This document shows positions 1 through 8,676 of a stretch of 64,000 nt of DNA, piece after piece; within the stretch, counting starts at the first letter, position 1; each line of letters opens with the position of its first letter. Below the pieces are notes generated by a model, which ran no database searches, was not told the origin of the DNA, and was given only the letters and a program-made list of their open reading frames with translations. This DNA comes from Collinsella tanakaei. GTDB taxonomy: Bacteria; Actinomycetota; Coriobacteriia; Coriobacteriales; Coriobacteriaceae. A program made the translations under genes and the position numbers. The stretch lies in contig NZ_JACJKB010000005.1 in the NCBI RefSeq assembly GCF_016900375.1, forward strand, positions 93,756 to 157,755. The letters are read 5' to 3'.

Positions 1-159
1 GGTGTAGAGGGCGGGCGCCGTGTTGACGCCGTTGACCACGAGCGTCTGGTCTTCCATCTCGTGTGCCGCCTGGCGGGCAAGCTTCTTGAACGAGAACGGC
101 GCGCGGGCGGCGCCGAAGATCCCCGCCACGCGGTCCTCGAAGGTGCTCAGGAAGTTCAC
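1..159 (-). CDS. FhaA-like FHA-domain protein, N-terminal fragment (runs off the left edge)
   Basis: Only the first 53 codons are in the window. The protein begins VNFLSTFEDRVAGIFGAA and continues with KKLARQAAHEMEDQ, which matches the pattern of the N-terminal DUF3662 domain of actinobacterial FhaA proteins; in that family a C-terminal FHA domain reads phosphothreonine marks. The GTG at 159 is used here, but an in-frame TTG at 165 sits 5 nt after a GGAG and is an equally good start. The gene lies 16-22 nt downstream of a Ser/Thr kinase gene on the same strand, the usual partner of FhaA in cell-wall and division control. The FHA domain itself is not visible, so the family call rests on the N-terminus and the context. 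Confidence 0.6.
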   Translation of the reverse strand, partial: MNFLSTFEDRVAGIFGAARAPFSFKKLARQAAHEMEDQTLVVNGVNTAPALYT

Positions 160-181
160 GAACAATCACACTCCGGTAGAA

Positions 182-2026
182 CTATTTGCGATAGCCGAAT
201 AGGTACATATAAATCCAAACGATTATAGAGGATGCGGACCCGCATGCCGTAGCCGTTGCCCACTGCAAGGGCGATAAGCTGGGAATTTCCATAGGGTGTG
301 CAAGACACAGCAGCACGATTGCCGCAGCAAGAGGCACGAGGTAGGCGGGGATATAGCCCGCAGAACCGCGCGCATCGAGGTAGCGCTGCCAGGCGCGCGC
401 AAGCAGAAGCGCAAGGCCCGTCGCGCAGGCGGCGCCCAGCGCGGCGCTGGCGAGCAGGGGGAGGTCGGCCAATGCCGCAGCGGCGCCTGCGATGTCGAGC
501 ATGCCGCCGCCGGCGCCCAAGGCCGCCACGAGCCTGCCGAGCACCATGCCGACCGCCATGGAGGACGCTGCGGCCGAGCCCGCCGTGAGGCAGCCCGCCG
601 CCGCGATGGCGAAGGGGGCGGCAAGCGTCGGGTCGGGCACGAGGGACACGAGCGCGCAGGCGACGGCGAGCGCTGCGGAGGCGGGGGCGTCGCGCCTGCC
701 CCAGACGAGCCACCAGGCGCTGCCCACCGCGCATGCGAGCGCGGCCAGGGGCAGCGCCGGCAGCAGGGGCGTGCCGGCGAGCATGATGACGAGAAAACCG
801 GTGATGATGAGAGCGGATCCCATCTGGGGCGCGATGCCCGCCGCGGCGCCGATGGCCAGGGCGGCAGCCGCGCGCGCGAGGGCCGACTCCGGCCCCATGA
901 TGCCCAGAAGGCCCCAGCTCACGGCCGCGACGGCGGCTCCCGCGAGGACGCCGCACGCGATGCGCCGCGCGTGCTCGGTGCGGCTGCCCAGGTAGCCCTC
1001 GGCAGGGTCGAGCTCCCAGGTGCGGGCGGCGCGGCCCTGCGGCTCGGCATCGTCGGTGTCCTCCTCGTCGGAGGTGAGCCGCGCGATGAGGGCGGCCAGG
1101 CTGCGGCGCCCCTCGCGCGCATGCCCCAGGCCGGGCAGCAGCAGGTCGCCGAAGGCCGCTGCGCTTTCCATGCGGCCGCGGGGGTCGGGCGAGAGGGCTA
1201 CAAGTAGCGCCTCCTCGGTGTTCTCGGGGATGTCGGGCAGAAGGTCGCTCGGGTAGAGCACGCCCTCCTCGATGCGCTTCTCGGAATCGGCAGGGGTTCC
1301 CGCGCGGAAGGGCGCGGTGGCGCAGAGCGCCTCGTAGAGCACGGCGGCGAGGGCGAAGATGTCGGTACGCTCGTCGACGGCGTCGCCGCGCAGCTGCTCG
1401 GGGGGCATATAGCCGATCGTGCCGCCGCGGGCGCCGCCGAAGCCCGCGGCGCTCGTGAGGGATGCCATGCCGAAGTCGGCGAGCTTCACGTGGCCGTTGC
1501 GGTCGATCAGCACGTTGGCAGGCTTGATATCCAGATGCAAAACGCCGTTCTCATGGGCGAAGGTGAGGGCCTGAACGAGCGCGTCGGCGATGCAGGCCGC
1601 CTCGTCGTAGGTGAGCGAGTGGCCGTCGACCGCCGCGAGGAACTCCTCGAGGTTCATGCCGTCGACGTACTCCATGACGAGGTAGGCGTATTCGGTGTCG
1701 TAGGTGAAATCGATGACCGAGACGATGTTCGGATGCTGCAGCATGCTCGCCGTGCGCGCCTCGGCGAGCGCGTCGGCGACCGTCTCGGCGGTCGTGCGCA
1801 CGTCGGGCGAGGTGAGCGGGATGCGTTTGATGGCCACGCGCCGCTGCAGGCGGGCGTCGAGGCAGATCTCGACGCTGCCGAAGCCTCCGGTCGCGCGCGT
1901 TTCGAGCGGCCGGTAGCGGCGCAGCAGGTTGCCCGCTGTGGCGTCGGGGACCCGCTCGGGAACGGGCTTGCGCTCATGGGGGCCGATGACGCGCGTGCGC
2001 TGTTGCGATGGGGGAAAGATGGGCAT
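182..2026 (-). CDS. Membrane-anchored serine/threonine protein kinase
   Basis: The 614-residue product has a Hanks-type kinase domain in about residues 35-300 followed by a long hydrophobic region with roughly eight membrane segments. Visible kinase motifs are GGFGSVE (Gly loop), VAIKRI (ATP-binding Lys), HLDIKPAN (catalytic loop), DFGMAS (Mg binding) and GYMPPEQL. The catalytic loop reads HLD instead of HRD, so it is a non-RD kinase. No PASTA repeats follow, unlike PknB; the C-terminus is a polytopic membrane domain of unknown role. The ATG at 2026 follows AAGGAAGCC. It is co-directional with the FhaA-like gene immediately downstream, so substrate recognition through phosphothreonine-FHA binding is plausible. 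Confidence 0.9.
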   Translation of the reverse strand: MPIFPPSQQRTRVIGPHERKPVPERVPDATAGNLLRRYRPLETRATGGFGSVEICLDARLQRRVAIKRIPLTSPDVRTTAETVADALAEARTASMLQHPNIVSVIDFTYDTEYAYLVMEYVDGMNLEEFLAAVDGHSLTYDEAACIADALVQALTFAHENGVLHLDIKPANVLIDRNGHVKLADFGMASLTSAAGFGGARGGTIGYMPPEQLRGDAVDERTDIFALAAVLYEALCATAPFRAGTPADSEKRIEEGVLYPSDLLPDIPENTEEALLVALSPDPRGRMESAAAFGDLLLPGLGHAREGRRSLAALIARLTSDEEDTDDAEPQGRAARTWELDPAEGYLGSRTEHARRIACGVLAGAAVAAVSWGLLGIMGPESALARAAAALAIGAAAGIAPQMGSALIITGFLVIMLAGTPLLPALPLAALACAVGSAWWLVWGRRDAPASAALAVACALVSLVPDPTLAAPFAIAAAGCLTAGSAAASSMAVGMVLGRLVAALGAGGGMLDIAGAAAALADLPLLASAALGAACATGLALLLARAWQRYLDARGSAGYIPAYLVPLAAAIVLLCLAHPMEIPSLSPLQWATATACGSASSIIVWIYMYLFGYRK

Positions 2027-2117
2027 GGCTTCCTTGGTGCGTTGATGGTGTGGTCGGATCGCCTGACGCTATGGTACCACGCGTCCCGCGGCGAGGTGTC
2101 GTGCCGCCGTGTGCCCG

Positions 2118-2666
2118 CTATCGGCCGCGGTGCGTGTCGCGCTTCTGCTGGATGAAGATCCCGAAGTCGTCAGCGGACCCGAACTTGAAGGCATCGCGGG
2201 GCAGCAGGACGCCTTCGTCGCCGAAGACGGCGACGAAGATCTCGTCGTCTTCAAGCACATCGGTGAGGTTGGTGAAGGGGAAGAAGCGCGCGTCCTCGTC
2301 GTTCTTTTCGACGGCCATGCCGTCGTCGGCGACGACGATCAGGCGACGCTGGTTGCCGCTGCCGCCCTCGTCGAGCGAGCCGCGCGAGCGCTTCGCCATG
2401 ATGCGGTCGAGGTTGGAGCGGCACCAGAACGCGAACACGCCGAGGGTGGCCAGCAGGATGCCGATCCAGCGCGGGGCGCCGGAGGAGGTGATGGCGAGCG
2501 CGCAGCCGATGAAGAAGAGCGCGACGCCCGCGATGAGCAGCGCCCGCCCGCGCATCTCGTCGACCTGCAGGCGGACGAAGCGGTCCACGAGCTCGTCGGT
2601 GTAGTGGTAGTCGACGATGAAGCGCACCTCGTCAGGCTGCTGGCCGGTGGGTTTGTCGGTGGTCAT
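2118..2666 (-). CDS. YcxB-like membrane protein
   Basis: This 182-residue protein has two adjacent hydrophobic segments near residues 45-90 and a C-terminal soluble part with FFPFTNLTDVLEDDE and LLPRDAF, the layout of the YcxB-like family whose function is unknown. A longer reading frame starts at 2765, but the ATG at 2666 is preceded by GAGGAA at good spacing and the upstream residues look non-coding, so the shorter form is preferred. It starts about 100 nt from the divergent small gene at 2764 and may share a promoter region with it. Nothing in the sequence points to a substrate. Confidence 0.75.
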   Translation of the reverse strand: MTTDKPTGQQPDEVRFIVDYHYTDELVDRFVRLQVDEMRGRALLIAGVALFFIGCALAITSSGAPRWIGILLATLGVFAFWCRSNLDRIMAKRSRGSLDEGGSGNQRRLIVVADDGMAVEKNDEDARFFPFTNLTDVLEDDEIFVAVFGDEGVLLPRDAFKFGSADDFGIFIQQKRDTHRGR

Positions 2667-2763
2667 GGAAACTTCCTCGGGACGCGTTTGAAGCATGTGG
2701 CAGAATATGGTCCCTATCATACCCGCGAGGGTGCGGATTAACCGAACGTGCAAGGAGGGCCGC

Positions 2764-2958
2764 ATGAACGACGAGGAGCGCCTGGCGGCATACGAACAAT
2801 TCGCTGCCGATGTCCGTCGCGAATACGCCGACGTCGAGGCCCGGATGGACGAGCTGAAGGCTCAAGGCAAGGTGAAGACCGCCACCTACCGCCAGCTGTT
2901 CGCCACCCGCATCACCCTCAAGGACATCGACCGCCGCCTCCGCGCCCGCAACCTCTGA
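2764..2958 (+). CDS. Small charged hypothetical protein (64 aa)
   Basis: The ATG at 2764 follows a perfect AAGGAGG at 6 nt spacing, which makes this short gene credible. The product is charged, begins MNDEERLAAYEQFAADVRRE, is rich in Glu, Arg and Ala, and is predicted to be a helical or coiled-coil soluble protein. I do not recognise the family. Its TGA stop codon lies inside the left arm of the large palindrome at 2954-3118, so the palindrome has become part of the 3' end of the gene. Confidence 0.7.
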   Translation: MNDEERLAAYEQFAADVRREYADVEARMDELKAQGKVKTATYRQLFATRITLKDIDRRLRARNL

Positions 2959-3118
2959 TGGCCTCCCTGGGGACGTAGCCGGAAGGCGCCGCCGCGTGAA
3001 AACGGGACAGGGGTTATTTCACATGGGGCGGGCGATTACGCCGCCCCATGTGAAATAACCCCTGTCCCGTTTTCACGCGGCGGCGCCTTCCGGCTACGTC
3101 CCCAGGGAGGCCATCAGA
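2954..3118. repeat. Perfect 78-bp inverted repeat with 9-nt loop
   Basis: Bases 2954-3031 are exactly complementary to 3041-3118; the loop is 3032-3040. The arms carry ACGGGACAGGGGTTATTTC, a core that recurs as shorter palindromes near 38036 and 58986. The left arm includes the stop codon of the 64-aa gene. RNA copied from either strand would fold into a very long hairpin, so the element may act as a bidirectional terminator. Complete identity of the arms points to recent duplication or gene conversion, or to a fold-back artefact of sequencing. Confidence 0.95.
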
Positions 3119-3235
3119 CTGTGCGCTTTGGGAACACTGGCCGCGCTTGGCTGTGCGCATAAGGAACGTCGTGGACCCCCAATGTGTTCCTATAGCGCAC
3201 AGTCAGACGGTGGGGGATGTTCCGAAAGCGCACAG
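3117..3235. repeat. Cluster of four 18-20-bp repeat units (TGTTCCGATAGCGCACAG family)
   Basis: Units lie at 3117-3137 and 3151-3168 (reading GACTGTGCGC then GGAAC) and, in the opposite orientation, at 3185-3204 and 3218-3235 (TGTTCC, a 4-nt variable part, GCGCACAG). The same unit occurs three times at 48904-48990. The convergent arrangement lets pairs of units form hairpins. The cluster fills the gap between the long palindrome and dnaX; no gene was found here. Confidence 0.85.
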
Positions 3236-3254
3236 GGCGCCCGTCGGCCGGCAC

Positions 3255-3287
3255 TGTCCACTTTCATCTCCGTCCTGAAAGTGGACA
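3255..3287. repeat. 12-bp inverted repeat upstream of dnaX
   Basis: TGTCCACTTTCA at 3255-3266 is complementary to TGAAAGTGGACA at 3276-3287 around a 9-nt loop. There is no T tract, so it is not a typical terminator. It sits 68 nt before the dnaX start and could be an operator, a leader hairpin or another member of the palindromic repeats in this genome. Confidence 0.7.
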
Positions 3288-3354
3288 TGGCCCCTGTGGG
3301 AGGGCGAGCGGGTATCATGGGTGCAATCGATTTTTGCGAAAGGGACGGAGCCCC

Positions 3355-6063
3355 ATGGAGTCGCTGTACCGGAAATATCGCCCGCTCACCTTTGAGAGCG
3401 TCGTTGGCCAGCAGCATATCGTGTCGACCCTCGAGCACGCGGTGCAGGAGGGCAGGCTGTCGCACGCCTACCTGTTCTGCGGCCCGCGCGGCACGGGAAA
3501 GACCACGATGGCGCGCATCCTCGCCAAGGCGCTGCTCTGCGAGCATGCCGACGCCGCGCGCGCCCAGGGTGCGAGCGGCTGCATGCCCGATGGCACCTGC
3601 CCCGAGTGCGAGGCCATCGCCGAGGGTACGCATCCCGATGTCTACGAGCTCGACGCCGCGTCGCGCACCGGCGTCGACAGCGTGCGCGAGGAGATCATCA
3701 GCTCGGTGAACTTCGCCCCGGTGCGCGGTGCTTACAAGGTCTACATCATCGACGAGGTCCATATGCTCACGGCGGCGGCCTTCAACGCGCTGCTCAAGAC
3801 GCTCGAGGAGCCGCCGAGCCACGTCGTCTTCATCCTGTGCACGACCGATCCGCAGAAGATCCTCGAGACGATCCTCTCGCGCTGCCAGCGCTTCGACTTC
3901 CACCGCATCTCCAACGAGGACATCGTGGGCCGCCTGCGCTATATCTGCGAGCAGGAGGGCTTCGATACCGACGACGAGGCGCTCGAGATCGTGGCGCGCC
4001 ATGCCCGCGGCGGCATGCGCGACGCGCTCTCGACGCTCGAGCAGCTGTCCGTATTCGGCGACGGCGCCGTGCGCGTGAGCGATGCCCGCGCGCTTTTGGG
4101 CGAGGTGGCGAGCACGGTGCTCGCCGAGTTCGCCACGGCGATCGCCGCGCGCGATGTCGTCGGTCTGTTCGGGATGGTCCGCGCGCAGGTCGACGAGGGA
4201 AACGACCTGCTCGAGTTCACACGTGACCTCGTGGCGCACGTGCGCGACGTGTACACGGCTTGCGTGGCGGGCAACCGCCCCGAGCTGTTCGACGGCACGC
4301 CGGATGAGGTCGCGGCGCTGGTTGACGAGGCATCGCGCTTCGAGGGCGCCGACCGGCTGGCCCGCGTGCTCACCGTGCTGGACGACGCCGCCATCGAGAT
4401 GCGCGGTGCCTCCGACCCCCGTCTGGTGCTCGAGATCGCCTGCACGCGCTTGGCGCGTCCGGAGTCCGACCTGACCCTTGAGGCCCTGGCGGAGCGTCTC
4501 GATCGCATCGAGGGCCAGCTTGCCGTGGGCGTTCCGAGCGCCCCGCTGGATGCCGCCGGCATCGCGGCCCTTACCGGCACTCCCGCGCGACCGGGCGCGG
4601 CGCGCGCCGCGGCGCAGGCGGATGCCAGGGATGTTTCCGCAGCTCGCGGCAGCCGTCAGGCGGGTGCGGGCGTCGCATCTCCCGCTGCGCAGGCGGCGCC
4701 GTGGGATGCGCCCGCGCGCCCCTCTGCGACCCCGTCGATGTCTGCCGGCGATACGAACGCCGCGCCAGCTGCCACCCCGAGCGCCCCGGCGCGCCCCGCC
4801 GCCGCGACCACGCAGCAGGCCGTCCCCGCTGCGCCGAAGCAGCCTGTTGAGCCTGAGGCGAAGCCAGCCGAGGCTCCTGCCCCCGCTGCCCGTGAGGAAC
4901 AGCCGCGGCCTGTCACGGCCGCGCCCGAGGTTGAGGCCGCGGCCCAGCCGGCTGCCCCCGCAGCGCCTGTGGCCCCGCAGCCCGCGCCCGCCCCAAGCCC
5001 TGCGTCCCAGGCACCGCAACCCGACGCCGCGCCTGCTTCCGCCTCCGTACCGGCAGCTGCCGACGCCGGAGAGCTCCAGCGCAAGTGGACCGAGGTCGTG
5101 AAGCGCGTGACGGCCGCCCAGGCCTCGCGCGGTGCGCTGCTGCAGTCCTCGCGCGCTGCGTCCGACGACGGATCGCGTCTGGTCGTCGGGTTCCCCAAGG
5201 GCTCGAACTTCGCTATCAAGATGCTCGGTCGCGCCGACTCGCACGAGCTCATCATGCCGATCGTCGCCGCGGTCTTCGGTCCGCGTGCCGTCGATTACGT
5301 CATCGACGGGGCCGCTCCTTCTGCCGCGTCGTCGCCCCAGACCGCTCCGGCTGAAAGCGCCCTGGCGGCTTCCGAGAACCGTCCGGCCACGCCTGCTCCC
5401 GCTGCGCCCGCGGGTCATGCGGCCCCAAGCGCCCCGGCGGTCAATGCCGCTCCCGCTCAGGCCCCGACGTCCCGCGCCGCCGCGCCCGCGCAGGTCCCAG
5501 CCGCCCAGACGCCCCGCGCCGCTGCAGGTGCTGTATCTGCCCCGAGCGCCGCGCCTGCCTCCGTCGCCGCGCCATCTGCGTCACCCCAGACGGCCGAAGC
5601 CGTCCCGGCCCAGCCGGTCGAAGACCTCCCGTGGGGCCCGGTCGCCGGTTCGAAGAGCGCCGCGCCTGCCGTTCCCCAGGTCGACCAGGTGAGCGGCCCC
5701 ACCATCGTGCCGGAGCCCGACGTCGACGCCGACCGCCGCGCTTGGGAGGACGAGCAGGTTCCCTACGACGACGCGACCATCGCCTCCTACGAGGACGACG
5801 ACGTGCCGCCCTTCGGGGCGCCTGCGGGCATCGCGCCTGCGCCCGTGCCCGCCGCGCCGGCGCCGCAGCCCAAGCAGCCTGCCCCGCCTGCCGCTCCCGT
5901 CCAGCCGCCCCATCGCTCGGCGGCGCCCCTGGGGGCTGCGCCCTGGGTGGGCGCCCCGACCCCCGCGTCCGACGAGGCCCAGGTCCCCCAGACCGAGGAG
6001 GAGGCCAAGGAGATGCTCAGCAGCATCTTCGGTAACGTCGTCTTCAAGGACGCGAACGAGTAG
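3355..6063 (+). CDS. dnaX: DNA polymerase III subunits gamma/tau
   Basis: The product (902 aa) is the clamp-loader ATPase of the replicative polymerase. The AAA+ module shows Walker A GPRGTGKTT at residues 43-51, a Cys4 zinc module (Cys62, 76, 82, 85), Walker B IIDEVHML near 131-138 and the SRC sensor motif. After about residue 370 it becomes a very long Ala/Pro-rich linker, interrupted by a compact block (WTEVVKRV to AVDYVIDG) that resembles the tau C-terminal polymerase-binding region, then another linker and an acidic end. The ATG at 3355 begins MESLYRKYRP, the conserved DnaX start; upstream in-frame sequence is non-coding repeat. The order dnaX-ybaB-recR is the widely conserved recombination-replication cluster. 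Confidence 0.97.
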   Translation: MESLYRKYRPLTFESVVGQQHIVSTLEHAVQEGRLSHAYLFCGPRGTGKTTMARILAKALLCEHADAARAQGASGCMPDGTCPECEAIAEGTHPDVYELDAASRTGVDSVREEIISSVNFAPVRGAYKVYIIDEVHMLTAAAFNALLKTLEEPPSHVVFILCTTDPQKILETILSRCQRFDFHRISNEDIVGRLRYICEQEGFDTDDEALEIVARHARGGMRDALSTLEQLSVFGDGAVRVSDARALLGEVASTVLAEFATAIAARDVVGLFGMVRAQVDEGNDLLEFTRDLVAHVRDVYTACVAGNRPELFDGTPDEVAALVDEASRFEGADRLARVLTVLDDAAIEMRGASDPRLVLEIACTRLARPESDLTLEALAERLDRIEGQLAVGVPSAPLDAAGIAALTGTPARPGAARAAAQADARDVSAARGSRQAGAGVASPAAQAAPWDAPARPSATPSMSAGDTNAAPAATPSAPARPAAATTQQAVPAAPKQPVEPEAKPAEAPAPAAREEQPRPVTAAPEVEAAAQPAAPAAPVAPQPAPAPSPASQAPQPDAAPASASVPAAADAGELQRKWTEVVKRVTAAQASRGALLQSSRAASDDGSRLVVGFPKGSNFAIKMLGRADSHELIMPIVAAVFGPRAVDYVIDGAAPSAASSPQTAPAESALAASENRPATPAPAAPAGHAAPSAPAVNAAPAQAPTSRAAAPAQVPAAQTPRAAAGAVSAPSAAPASVAAPSASPQTAEAVPAQPVEDLPWGPVAGSKSAAPAVPQVDQVSGPTIVPEPDVDADRRAWEDEQVPYDDATIASYEDDDVPPFGAPAGIAPAPVPAAPAPQPKQPAPPAAPVQPPHRSAAPLGAAPWVGAPTPASDEAQVPQTEEEAKEMLSSIFGNVVFKDANE

Positions 6064-6097
6064 CGCGCAGCTGCAATTCCGCATATCGACACACGCA

Positions 6098-6135
6098 GCC
6101 CCGCGGCTCGAGGCAGACGCTTCGAGCCGCGGGGC
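6098..6135 (+). terminator. GC-rich hairpin after dnaX
   Basis: GCCCCGCGGCTCGA at 6098-6111 pairs with TCGAGCCGCGGGGC at 6122-6135 around a 10-nt loop, 35 nt after the dnaX stop. There is no clear U tract, so termination strength is uncertain. Confidence 0.6.
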
Positions 6136-6285
6136 CGCCTGCTTGGCAGCCGACACGGCCGCGCCCGGCCATACATGGTGAGTTTTCGGGACCACCCGAC
6201 CGCAGAGCCCCGCATGGTACGATAGCGGGCGGAAAAACCGTGTCGCCGCGCGCACGCCCGGCGGCCTGAACCGAGGGGAGCCACC

Positions 6286-6606
6286 ATGGCCAACATCAAT
6301 ATGCAGCAGATGATGAAGCAGGCGCGCAAGATGCAGGAGCAGCTCGCCGCCGCGCAGGAGAACCTCGAGTCCACCAACGTCGAGGCCAGCGCGGGCGGCG
6401 GCATGGTGAAGGTCGTCGTCAACGGCAGCATGCAGCTCGAGTCCATCACCATCGATCCCGAGGCCTGCGACCCCGAGGACGTCGAGATGCTGCAGGACAT
6501 GATCGTCGCCGCGGTGAACGAGGGCGTTCGTCAGGTCACCGAGATCGCCCACAAGCAGATGGGTTCCATCACCGGCGGCCTCAACATCCCGGGCATGCCG
6601 TTCTAA
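6286..6606 (+). CDS. ybaB: YbaB/EbfC family nucleoid-associated protein
   Basis: This 106-residue protein begins MANINMQQMMKQARKMQEQL and has the family core GGGMVKVVVNG plus a C-terminal amphipathic helix. The length and both motifs are typical of YbaB/EbfC, a dimeric DNA-binding protein that coats the nucleoid. GAGGGGAG lies just before the ATG. It is followed 45 nt later by recR, the conserved neighbour in most bacteria, which suggests co-transcription of the two genes. Confidence 0.95.
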   Translation: MANINMQQMMKQARKMQEQLAAAQENLESTNVEASAGGGMVKVVVNGSMQLESITIDPEACDPEDVEMLQDMIVAAVNEGVRQVTEIAHKQMGSITGGLNIPGMPF

Positions 6607-6651
6607 AGCGCCGGCAAACCAACATCCGTTTGCGCAGGGAGCGCGACATCC

Positions 6652-7248
6652 ATGAGTGCGGACCGCAGTCTACAGATTCTTCTCGATGAGCTGGGCAGGC
6701 TTCCGGGCATCGGCCCGAAGTCGGCCCAGCGCATCGCCTATTACCTGCTCGAGGCCGATGCCGAGGAGGCGCGCCGCCTGGCGGACGCCATCCTGGCGGT
6801 CAAGGCGCAGGTCCATTTCTGCAGCCGGTGCTTCAACTACGCGACCGACGACGAGTGTGCCATCTGCCAGGACGCGAGTCGCGACACCACCCGCATCTGC
6901 GTGGTCTCCGAGCCGCGCGACGTCTCCGCCATCGAGCGCACCGGCAGCTACCGCGGCCTCTACCACGTGCTCGGCGGCGTCATCAGCCCGATCGACAAGA
7001 TCGGCCCCGAGCAGCTGCACGTGCGCGAGCTGCTCGGCCGCCTGGGTGCCGAGGACATTCAGGAGGTCATCATCGCCACGAACCCCAACATCGAGGGCGA
7101 GACCACCGCGAGCTATCTCGCGCGCATCATCAAGCCGCTGGGCGTGGCCGTGAGCCGCCTGGCGAGCGGTCTTCCCGTGGGCGGCGACCTCGAGTACGCC
7201 GACGAGCTCACCTTGGGCCGCGCCATCGAAGCGCGCCGGGTGCTCTAA
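6652..7248 (+). CDS. recR: Recombination mediator RecR
   Basis: The 198-residue product has the expected RecR order: helix-hairpin-helix [13 protein letters not shown] near residue 17, a Cys4 zinc finger (Cys57, 60, 69, 72), a Toprim domain beginning [14 protein letters not shown], and the C-terminal [12 protein letters not shown] motif. It acts with RecO and RecF to load RecA on gapped DNA. It lies downstream of ybaB in the same orientation. The TAA stop is embedded in a zero-loop palindrome, AAGGCCGCGCGGCCTT at 7247-7262, that also covers the stop codon of the convergent LytTR gene, so the two genes share one compact end. Confidence 0.97.
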   Translation: MSADRSLQILLDELGRLPGIGPKSAQRIAYYLLEADAEEARRLADAILAVKAQVHFCSRCFNYATDDECAICQDASRDTTRICVVSEPRDVSAIERTGSYRGLYHVLGGVISPIDKIGPEQLHVRELLGRLGAEDIQEVIIATNPNIEGETTASYLARIIKPLGVAVSRLASGLPVGGDLEYADELTLGRAIEARRVL

Positions 7249-7260
7249 GGCCGCGCGGCC

Positions 7261-8427
7261 TTACGCGGTGCCGCTATCCTTCCGACCCATCACCTGCTCG
7301 CGCAGCTGCGCCTGCCGATGCCGGCTGACCGGCAGCTTCGTGCCGTCGTCAAGCGTGAGCTCACCGGTCGCGAGCGAGCGGACGCGCTCGAGGTTCACGA
7401 CGATCGACCGGTGGCAGTAGACGAACTGCTCGGAGGGCAGCTCTTGGGCGATCTGCTCGAGCGATGCGCTCAGGTGGATGGATTCCCCGCTGACAAGATG
7501 AACGATGCGCTCGCGCTTGAGCGACTCCACGAACCGAACGTCTACGGCCAAAAAGCTCGTCGCCTGCGTGGGCGTCGCGATGACGATGGGCGCATCGGTG
7601 CGCGCGGGCGCCTCGCCGAGCTCGGCGATTTCCGCCTCGAGCTCCCGCACGCGGCCGCGCTCCGCCTGGAGGTGGTCTTCCAGCATGCGCCTGCGTTCGG
7701 CGCTGAGCCTGAGCGCACCCTCGAGCTCGCTTTGGCGCAGCGTGTTCGTGCGCAGCGTCTCGATCGTGCGAAGCGTCCACCAGACGACCACGACGATGGC
7801 GATGGTCGCCATGTGGGCAAGGGGCGAGGTGGGCTGCATGAACCCGATGGGCGTCAGCCACTCCCCGAGCAGCAAGACCACGATGGGGATGGCGGGCAGG
7901 ATGGCCATATGCCACCAGACCTGCGCATCGATGCCGGTGGCGAACAGCGTGCGGACATAGCGCATGAGCGCCGACATGGGGACAAACGAGATGGCGGTGA
8001 TCAGCGCCAGCGCCACCAAGGTCGAGAACTCGTAGGTCTGCGCCGGGTCTGTCGCGAGGTCGAAGGACTCGATCATGAAGTTCCACAGCATCGTGACGGC
8101 GTAGCCGTAGCACATCGCCAGCACGAAGGCGAAGATCTTATGCGAGGTATCGGCCTCGATGGCGCGCATGTAGTACGGGCACAGCGCGCCGATCATGCAA
8201 AATCCCAATAGGTTGTGCGCGAGGAAGCGCCCGTAGCCGGGCAGCGGCAGCACCGCGAGCGCGATGAAGGGCACGAGCGCCACGGCGATGATGGCGAAAA
8301 CATGGCGCCACGCGCTCGATATGTCGTTGCCCCCTTGGGAAAACGGGATGACGCAGAGCGCCGCGCAGGGCAGATTCTGCATAAGGAGCCCGACGACGGT
8401 CCACAGCGCGACGACGACGGATTCCAT
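7261..8427 (-). CDS. Membrane-bound LytTR-domain transcriptional regulator
   Basis: The 388-residue product has about seven hydrophobic segments in residues 1-240, a coiled-coil stretch (RLSAERRRMLEDHLQAER to EAEIAELGE) and a C-terminal LytTR DNA-binding domain (FLAVDVRFVESLKRERIVHL, FVYCHRSIVVNLERV, VSRHRQAQLREQV). It has neither a receiver nor a kinase domain, so it looks like a one-component regulator that senses something in or across the membrane. The start at 8427 begins directly with the first membrane segment; an upstream ATG at 8517 would add 30 unlikely residues. It is divergent from the surface 5'-nucleotidase, with about 250 nt of shared upstream DNA. Confidence 0.8.
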   Translation of the reverse strand: MESVVVALWTVVGLLMQNLPCAALCVIPFSQGGNDISSAWRHVFAIIAVALVPFIALAVLPLPGYGRFLAHNLLGFCMIGALCPYYMRAIEADTSHKIFAFVLAMCYGYAVTMLWNFMIESFDLATDPAQTYEFSTLVALALITAISFVPMSALMRYVRTLFATGIDAQVWWHMAILPAIPIVVLLLGEWLTPIGFMQPTSPLAHMATIAIVVVVWWTLRTIETLRTNTLRQSELEGALRLSAERRRMLEDHLQAERGRVRELEAEIAELGEAPARTDAPIVIATPTQATSFLAVDVRFVESLKRERIVHLVSGESIHLSASLEQIAQELPSEQFVYCHRSIVVNLERVRSLATGELTLDDGTKLPVSRHRQAQLREQVMGRKDSGTA

Positions 8428-8588
8428 AAACGAAAGAGCCTTTCTTTTGATGGCGACCGATGCGGATGGGCCGCTTCGGCGCCGGGCGTACATAGGCAGG
8501 ATGGCGCGGCACCGCACCTTTATATCCCTTCTGCGCTACCAAAACAGCTACATTTCACGCCGGGTCGGCACCGTTCGCGCCGGAATCG

Positions 8589-8618
8589 TTGCACGCGCTT
8601 CGACGGCGCCGGTACAAT
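8589..8618 (+). promoter_or_regulatory. Predicted sigma-70-type promoter of the 5'-nucleotidase gene
   Basis: TTGCAC at 8589-8594 and TACAAT at 8613-8618 are separated by 18 nt and lie about 60 nt before the start at 8677. This is one of the clearest promoter matches in the window. It is a sequence match only. Confidence 0.55.
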
Positions 8619-8676
8619 TTGCATCTATGTGATACGAGCCCTGCGCTCCCTTCAGATGAGAAATGAGGCGATTGCC

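Noticed and set aside
3190..5418. 742-residue minus-strand open frame opposite dnaX
   Set aside because: It is an Arg/Gly-rich low-complexity mirror of the GC-rich dnaX coding strand, has no recognisable domain and no ribosome binding site.
8215..8676. N-terminal extension of the 5'-nucleotidase frame
   Set aside because: It overlaps the divergent LytTR gene and the promoter region; the true start at 8677 gives a signal peptide and has a ribosome binding site.
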